Positions 9,205 to 13,458 of a stretch of 13,458 nucleotides of DNA are shown here, one piece after another. Source of the DNA: Parvularia atlantis (lineage: Eukaryota > Opisthokonta > Rotosphaerida). The notes under the pieces are model-generated. The model searched no databases and was not told where the DNA came from. It was given only the letters and a program-made list of their open reading frames with translations. Where the stretch lies: contig CALSCO010001732.1 of the NCBI GenBank assembly GCA_943704415.1, positions 1-13,458 on the forward strand. Reading direction: 5' to 3'. A program made the position numbers and the translations under genes. Every line of letters starts with the position of its first letter. The stretch's first letter is position 1.

Positions 9205-10533
9205 ATGGGTCGGCGACGTGCCGAACCGCAGCCGGCGGCCACGGGACGGACGCCGCCCACGGCCGGCCAGCTCGTGCAGCGCGCGACGATGCTGATGGAC
9301 CAGCTCGACTTTGCCCTCGCCGAGCGCTTCGCGCAGCGCGCCGTCGAGACCGACCCGGCCGATGCGGCCGCGCTCGAGATCCTGGCCGCGGCCAAACTCG
9401 AGCTGGACAAGCCCGACGAGGCGCGCGAGGTGCGCGGCCCGGCCTTGCCGCGCACGATCGGGCGCTGATGGTGCACGGCGTGCGCACGCAGCTGCTCGAG
9501 CGCGCCGTGCAGCTCCAGCCAGACGCCGGCCACGCAAAGTATCTCTCGCTCGCGCAGCTGCACGCCGGGCACGATGCGCTGCGGCGGCTTGAGAAGGGCG
9601 CGGCGCTGCTGCAGGCGGCGGTGGCGACACGGAGCGGCGGTGAGGAGGGCGTGGTGCTGCGGCGGCAGCTGTCGTCGGTCTACTGCGCGATGACCGAGCT
9701 GTTCATGACCGATCTGTGGTGCGAACGCGCTCGCTGATGCACGCGTGCGGCCCGACTGAGCGACCTCCCAGCTTCGACGACGATGCCGAGCAGCGCAGCG
9801 AGCAGTACACGGCCGAGGCGATCAAGTGGGACCCGGCCAACCCCGAGGCGTACCAGAGCCTCGCTTCCGTGCGCATGAGCCAGCAGCGGCCGGCCGACGC
9901 GGCCGAGCTGATGCGCCAGAGCCTGTCGCTGTGGCTGCCGCCCATGCCGCCGCCTGAGGACGCCGAGGTCGAGGCCGAGGGGCTAGGCACGCGGCGTTGT
10001 CGGGCGTACGCGGACCGTATGTGCTGACCGCGGTCGCAGAGATCGACACGTCGATCATGCCGCCGTACGAGCTCCGCATCAGCACCGTCAAGCTGCTGAT
10101 TGAGGTCGGCAGCTACGACCGCGCGCTGGACGTGATTGAGACGCTGGTGCGCCCCCCCTTGCATGCACCACTCTCGCGTGCGCGGCTGAGGCAGCGCGGC
10201 AGATGCTCGACGACGACGAGGTCGTGCAAGTGTGGTACCTATGCGGTTGCGCACACCACCTGGCCAAGGAGCCCGAAGAGGCCGCCCAGGCGCTGCAGCA
10301 CGGCCTCGAAGTGCGCCTTGCGGGCAGCAGGCGCGGCCAGGCAGCTCAGCGTCCGCCGCGCGCAGCTGTACGCCAAGCTGCGCCTGGACGACGCCGAGCT
10401 GCTCGAGGGCATGCAGCGGCTGCTGGCCGAGGTCGGCGGCGCAGACGGCGCGAACGGCAGCGGCGAGGACGCCAGCGACACGCGGCGCGCCAAGCGGAGA
10501 AGCCGGTCCGCGGCCGCAGACATGGAAGTGTGA
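9205..10533 (+). CDS. ACL4: TPR protein, probable assembly chaperone of ribosomal protein L4 (Acl4 family), 6 exons
   Basis: Exons: 9205-9429, 9492-9718, 9772-9986, 10040-10146, 10203-10310, 10366-10533, giving 349 residues. Acl4 proteins are TPR chaperones that bind newly made Rpl4 (uL4) and escort it to pre-60S particles in the nucleus. Evidence: an N-terminal TPR pair (ALAERFAQRAVETDP, then LLERAVQLQPDAGHAKYLSLAQL), the family-typical block MTELFMTDLC followed by FDDDAEQR (about 142-160), then NPEAYQSLASVRMSQQRPADA, PPYELRISTVKLLIEVGSYD and DDEVVQVWYLCG. The C-terminus is acidic then basic (RRAKRRSRS), a possible nuclear signal. The start was chosen as the ATG immediately before MGRRR, just upstream of the first TPR. 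Intron 9987-10039 is GC-AG. The gene lies next to another ribosome-biogenesis gene, RRP36. Confidence 0.88.
9987..10039 (+). other. GC-AG intron in the Acl4 gene
   Basis: Donor G|GCACGC, a GTGCTGACC box about 18 nt from the end, acceptor GTCGCAG. It joins an acidic linker to EIDTSIMPPYELR in phase. No GT donor nearby matches the phase before the frame runs to a stop at 10024-10026. Confidence 0.7.
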
Positions 10534-10539
10534 GTCGGC
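10534..10539. other. 6-bp gap between convergent stop codons
   Basis: The Acl4 stop TGA ends at 10533 and the RRM-like gene's stop on the minus strand ends at 10540. Each gene's 3' UTR and polyadenylation signals must therefore lie inside the other gene's coding region. Confidence 0.85.
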
Positions 10540-11544
10540 TCAATAGACGACGTTCACGGTCAGGTCGACGTAGCGGTCGCCCTCGATCGGGAGCTTGCGG
10601 AACTTGAGGTCGCGCATGGCCTGCTCGGCCGTGTCGTTGTCGTGCATGTAGGCGACGTAGGCGTTGGTGCGCGCGACCGTGAAACTCGTGCTGTGCCTGC
10701 GCCTCTGCGTCAGTGCAAGCACCGCCACCGCGGCGATGACGCACGCGTTCGGGTAGAACGCCCGTAGCATGACCGAGTCGACGTCGTACATGAAGAGGAA
10801 GTTGAACAGGCGCCCGTCGATCCCGGGCAGGTCCGGCACGTAGCGGATGAGCAGGCAGCGCCCGCGCGCCCTGCCGCGCCCGGATGAGCGCCCGCGGCGC
10901 CCACCGCTGCAGGGCGCGCGCACCCGTCAAAGAGGTACCCGGTGCGCTCCATAAAGTCGATGAAGCCGTCGTTGTTCTGCGGCGGGCGGCATCGGCACAA
11001 GATGCGGCACTGTCGTGGCGGCGCACCACTTCCGCGCGCAGTGTGTCGGCGACGAAGCGCTGCCCGTCAATCGCCTTGACGGCGTTGGTGGCGTCGACGA
11101 CGTTGTCGTACGCGACATACTGCGCCGCCGTCGCCGTGAGCGATGCGCCGGCGCCAGATGCGTCTTGGCGCACCCAGCGGCTCATCTTGGCGCCCTTCTC
11201 GGTGTAGGCCTGCCAGGCTGCGCGCCGTCGCGCGATTGGTGCCATGCGCGAAGCATCCACAGCGGCGGCGCACCGTGCAGGTGGTTGCCCGCGCCCACGC
11301 GTCGCAGCAGCCGGTCAACGTCGACGGGCATGAGCGCCGACGCGAGGCGGTCGACGCAGACCCACTGGCGCCGCCGTAGCTCGCGCCGGCGGTCCTCGCC
11401 CCACGGCTTGTGGGGGTCTGCGGCCTGCTGCTGCTGCTTTTGCAGCTTGAACTGCTGCTTGTCGAGCCTCTGGCGCGCCGCCGCGGCCGGCCGCGCCGCA
11501 GACGAGAGCCGCGCGGCACCTGTCACCCTTCCCGTCGCCGCCAT
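10540..11544 (-). CDS. Putative RNA-binding protein with two RRM-like segments, 5 exons
   Basis: Exons: 11544-11274, 11217-11027, 10976-10924, 10870-10745, 10696-10540, giving 265 residues. The N-terminus is Ala/Arg/Gln-rich and includes a short coiled KQQFKLQKQQQQ (about 29-40). Segment 1 (about 60-154) has WVCVDRL, a PVDVDRLLRRVG helix, QYVAYDN resembling an RNP1 strand, a DATNAVKAIDG helix and TLRAEV. Segment 2 (about 176-265) has CLLIRYVPDL, NAYVAYMHD, a DTAEQAMRDLKF helix and a final RYVDLTVNVVY. The strand-helix order and the paired (Q/N)-Y-V-A-Y strands suggest two RRM folds, but RNP2 and RNP1 are weak and I cannot name the family. The start ATG lies 10 bp after the RRP36 stop on the same strand; a fusion transcript or a longer RRP36-linked product is possible. 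Its neighbours suggest a ribosome-biogenesis or other RNA role (inference). Confidence 0.55.
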
Positions 11545-11554
11545 CACAAGTGCC

Positions 11555-12669
11555 TCACTCAGCGATATCGGCGTCGGCGGTGCCTTGCCGGCGCGCGCGC
11601 GGCACGTAGCGGTGGTCCTTGGCGGCGGTGCGGCGGCGGCGCTTCTCGATCGCGCGGTCGAGTGCGCCCGGGCGCGCCTTGAGCGCCTCGTAGCTCTGCA
11701 CGAGCGCGAGCTGCTTGACGTCGCCTGCGCCGCCCTCGTTGAGCGCGTGGCAGGCACGCTCGCGCACGCACTCTTCTTCGGGTAGAACGGCTTCTTGCCG
11801 AGCTTGACCAGCTCGCGCTCGACCGCGCGCTGCTCGCGCTTGGCCATCTGCAGCGACGTCTCGCGCTCGGTCTGGCGCTGTGCTTGTTGCTGCGTTGCGG
11901 CACGCGCACGGAAGCGATGGTCAGCGCGAGCCGGCTGCCGCAACGGGCGCGCAGCAGGCACCATCTTGGTCAGCAGCCGCTGCAGCTCCGCGCGCCGCCG
12001 CTCGTCCTTCTCGGCGTGCAGGTCCTTCTGCAGCAGCTGCAGCTCGGACGCGCGGTACTCGTTCAGGAAGCCGTACGCCTTGTCAAACTGCTCCTTGTTG
12101 AGGCGCCCCACGACCGGGTCGAAGCGCGGGTCGCGCGCATGCTGGCGGGGTGGGGCGGTCAGCGCGACCGCGCGGGAGCAGCGCGGGGACGCAGGCTCGC
12201 ACCCGCGCCGTGTTCTCGACCACCTGGCGCAGGTACGGTACGGGCCGCTTGGACGACATCTCGACGGGCCTGCCCGCCGCGCCGCGTGTCGGTGGAAGCG
12301 AGCGAGCGGGCGCGCGCACCGGTGCTTCGACTTGGGCGCGGCGGGCGCTGCCTTGCCCGCTGCGGCCGGGGCACGCGTGCGCCGTTGGCGATGCAGCGCG
12401 CCCATCTTCTGCTTGACCTGCGCGAGCTGCTCGAACGGCACGTCGGCGAGGCTGCTCTCGAGCGCCTCCTGCGTTCGCGTGCGCGTGCATCAATCAGCAT
12501 GCTGTTTGCTGTGTGGCATCGCACGCACGATCTGCCGGTCGATCGCCTCGTCCTCGTCCTCGTCGTCCTCGTCCTTGTCCTCGTCCTCGTCGTCCTCGTC
12601 CTTGTCCTCGTCCTCGAGCAAAGCGGCCTCGGCCTCATCAGCGTCGCGTCGCCCTCGTGGCCGCACCAT
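11555..12669 (-). CDS. RRP36: rRNA biogenesis protein RRP36, 6 exons
   Basis: Exons: 12669-12529, 12468-12320, 12269-12203, 12141-11962, 11889-11772, 11724-11555, giving 274 residues (human RRP36 about 259). RRP36 is a nucleolar component of the SSU processome (90S pre-ribosome) needed for early pre-rRNA cleavages toward 18S rRNA. Diagnostic parts: RPVEMSSKRPVPYLRQVV (97-114), DPRFDP (123-128) followed by FDKAYGFLNEYR, a long charged helix, KKPFYPKKS (211-219) and a basic end KRRRRTAAKDHR (246-257). The N-terminus carries an almost purely Asp/Glu/Lys stretch (19-41) from a tandemly repeated sequence at about 12545-12615. The ATG at 12669 is the first in frame; the frame stays open to a GTG at 12696. 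Only a few tens of bases separate this start from the AT-rich segment, so its normal promoter is absent or replaced. Confidence 0.88.
12545..12615 (-). repeat. Tandem repeat coding an acidic tract
   Basis: On the plus strand this is a run of TCC/TCG units with occasional TTG. On the minus strand it encodes two near-identical copies of EDKDEDDED. It lies in the N-terminus of RRP36. Confidence 0.8.
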
Positions 12670-13393
12670 GACCGCTCGATTTTCGAGAAGGTTCACCGGA
12701 AGTCACTGAACCAACACCGGGGAGAATCACAAAGTCTTTGAATACATCACCTTCAGGTACATCGTTTAACCTGATTGTTACTTTCTTATTCAGACTGACT
12801 TCTTTGTTTGCACAATCAACTTTGAAAAGAGAAGTTTCATTCGTTAATGTTAAAATATTGAGCGCTTGCTGATCATCGGAATTGATGATAACTGTTCTAT
12901 TAATAGGTTCTACAAAAAAGAAATTTACCTGAGCTAGGTCATCAGTAGGGTTAACCACTATTCCTTGTGATATCGAATAACCGCTTGTTATTGTACCGTT
13001 TGATGTAGTGTTTCCAGGTAGACCTGCTTGAATCACTTTAAAAATGGGTTGATCATAAGCTGATTTTACATCTACCACATTTTCAAAAACGTTCTCAAGG
13101 GGTGCTTTTCCTTTGATATTAAGAGTTCCACTAAGTATCGATAGTGAAGTTTCTAACCGATCTTGGGCATCTTTATATTGAGTAATATCGACGAGGGGTA
13201 CACCTTTCGGCACTCCAGGATTTGAAAGTAATAGAAAAGGAGTTGCATTACTATCAGTAGGTGCTGGTATTTCGATTTTTAGTTGTTCAGTATAAGGATT
13301 TGGAACAACACCCGGAGGACCTCTTGGACCGGGGAAGCCTCTCGGTCCTTGTGCACCACTACTTTCATTATATCCAGAAAATGAATACGACAT
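12638..13393 (-). CDS. Collagen-like protein, 3' end replaced at a composition junction
   Basis: An uninterrupted 251-codon frame starts at ATG 13393 (MSYSFSGYNE). Residues about 13-28 are five Gly-X-Y triplets rich in Pro and Arg (GPRGFPGPRGPPG). About 200 residues follow, with many Asn, Thr, Ile and Val and predicted beta character, and no membrane segment or signal peptide that I can see. Short collagen tracts followed by beta-rich domains are common in fibre or surface proteins of large DNA viruses, and also occur in bacteria, phages and some protists; I cannot assign a family. Codon use is AT-rich and there are no introns, unlike every other gene here. The last 15 or so codons (RKSSGHGAATRATRR) read out-of-frame RRP36 DNA, so the native C-terminus is missing and the frame stops by chance at 12638. 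Confidence 0.75.
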   Translation of the reverse strand: MSYSFSGYNESSGAQGPRGFPGPRGPPGVVPNPYTEQLKIEIPAPTDSNATPFLLLSNPGVPKGVPLVDITQYKDAQDRLETSLSILSGTLNIKGKAPLENVFENVVDVKSAYDQPIFKVIQAGLPGNTTSNGTITSGYSISQGIVVNPTDDLAQVNFFFVEPINRTVIINSDDQQALNILTLTNETSLFKVDCANKEVSLNKKVTIRLNDVPEGDVFKDFVILPGVGSVTSGEPSRKSSGHGAATRATRR

Positions 13394-13458
13394 TTAATAT
13401 TGCCCTTTTTTAAATAACGATCGAGTTACTTAAAAATAATGTTTATTTTTGTTTTTTT
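12700..13458. other. AT-rich segment of foreign composition
   Basis: The sequence switches within a few tens of bases from strongly GC-rich to strongly AT-rich and stays so to the end of the window. The segment contains only the collagen-like frame and its upstream flank. I see no terminal repeats, target-site duplication or integrase, and only one edge is present. Confidence 0.85.
13394..13458 (-). promoter_or_regulatory. AT-rich upstream flank of the collagen-like gene
   Basis: These 65 bp are nearly all A/T, with T runs on the plus strand and AATATTAA just before the ATG on the coding strand. They are probably the 5' UTR and promoter. I do not see a known early or late giant-virus motif. 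Confidence 0.35.

Noticed and set aside
11182-12441. 419-codon continuous minus-strand frame spanning RRP36 and the RRM-like gene
   Set aside because: The frame only reads through because several introns lack stops in it. The conserved KKPFYPKK and KDHR parts of RRP36 need splicing into another frame that stops at 11555.
12490-12696. RRP36 start at 12696
   Set aside because: The codon there is GTG, not ATG, and it approaches or crosses the composition junction. The in-frame ATG at 12669 is preferred.
11795-12741. Two plus-strand frames of about 300 codons
   Set aside because: They are complementary to RRP36 exons and encode poly-Ser or poly-Val/Leu runs opposite the acidic repeat; no independent support.
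12638-13393. A complete collagen-like gene ending naturally at 12638
   Set aside because: The final codons lie in DNA that codes for RRP36 in another frame and have GC-rich composition, so the stop is accidental.

Overview
The window is nuclear DNA of a microbial eukaryote of undetermined lineage, apart from roughly the last 760 bp. From 1 to about 12,670 it is very GC-rich. Six protein genes are each cut by many tiny introns (about 45-78 nt). Most donors read GTGCG, many introns carry a CTGAC/CTCAC-like box some 15-25 nt before the 3' AG, and about 50 introns fit in 12.6 kb. All conserved homologies appear only after splicing, which rules out a bacterium or phage. I could not fix the lineage; short introns, homopeptide tracts and the gene set would suit an amoebozoan, oomycete-like or other protist genome.

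Layout. (1) 57-1787, plus: 3' part of a gene of unknown function containing a duplicated module. (2) 2023-4820, plus: DENND6-type Rab exchange factor, about 645 residues, 17 exons. (3) 8973-4909, minus: a 1133-residue calcium-dependent-type kinase with EF-hands, a PH domain and a C-terminal CAMK-type kinase domain, the CDPK7-like order. Its PH domain appears to be interrupted by about 360 low-complexity residues. (4) 9205-10533, plus: TPR protein of the Acl4 (Rpl4/uL4 assembly chaperone) family. (5) 11544-10540, minus: protein with two RRM-like segments. (6) 12669-11555, minus: RRP36, an SSU-processome protein. Genes 4 and 6, and possibly 5, are ribosome-biogenesis functions lying together; genes 2 and 3 are trafficking and calcium/lipid signalling functions. 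Gene spacing is extreme: stops of genes 4 and 5 are 6 bp apart, and gene 6 ends 10 bp before the ATG of gene 5.

Near 12,670-12,720 composition changes abruptly to AT-rich, intron-free sequence that runs to the window end. It encodes a collagen-like protein (short Gly-X-Y tract) whose reading frame runs into the GC-rich DNA and stops there. This is either inserted DNA (for example from an AT-rich large DNA virus) or an assembly chimera; the sequence alone cannot decide.

The most useful observations are the split PH domain in the kinase, a set of GC-AG introns that all share a GCACG donor, the unassigned duplicated module of gene 1, and the compositional junction. No wholly new multi-gene system is supported.
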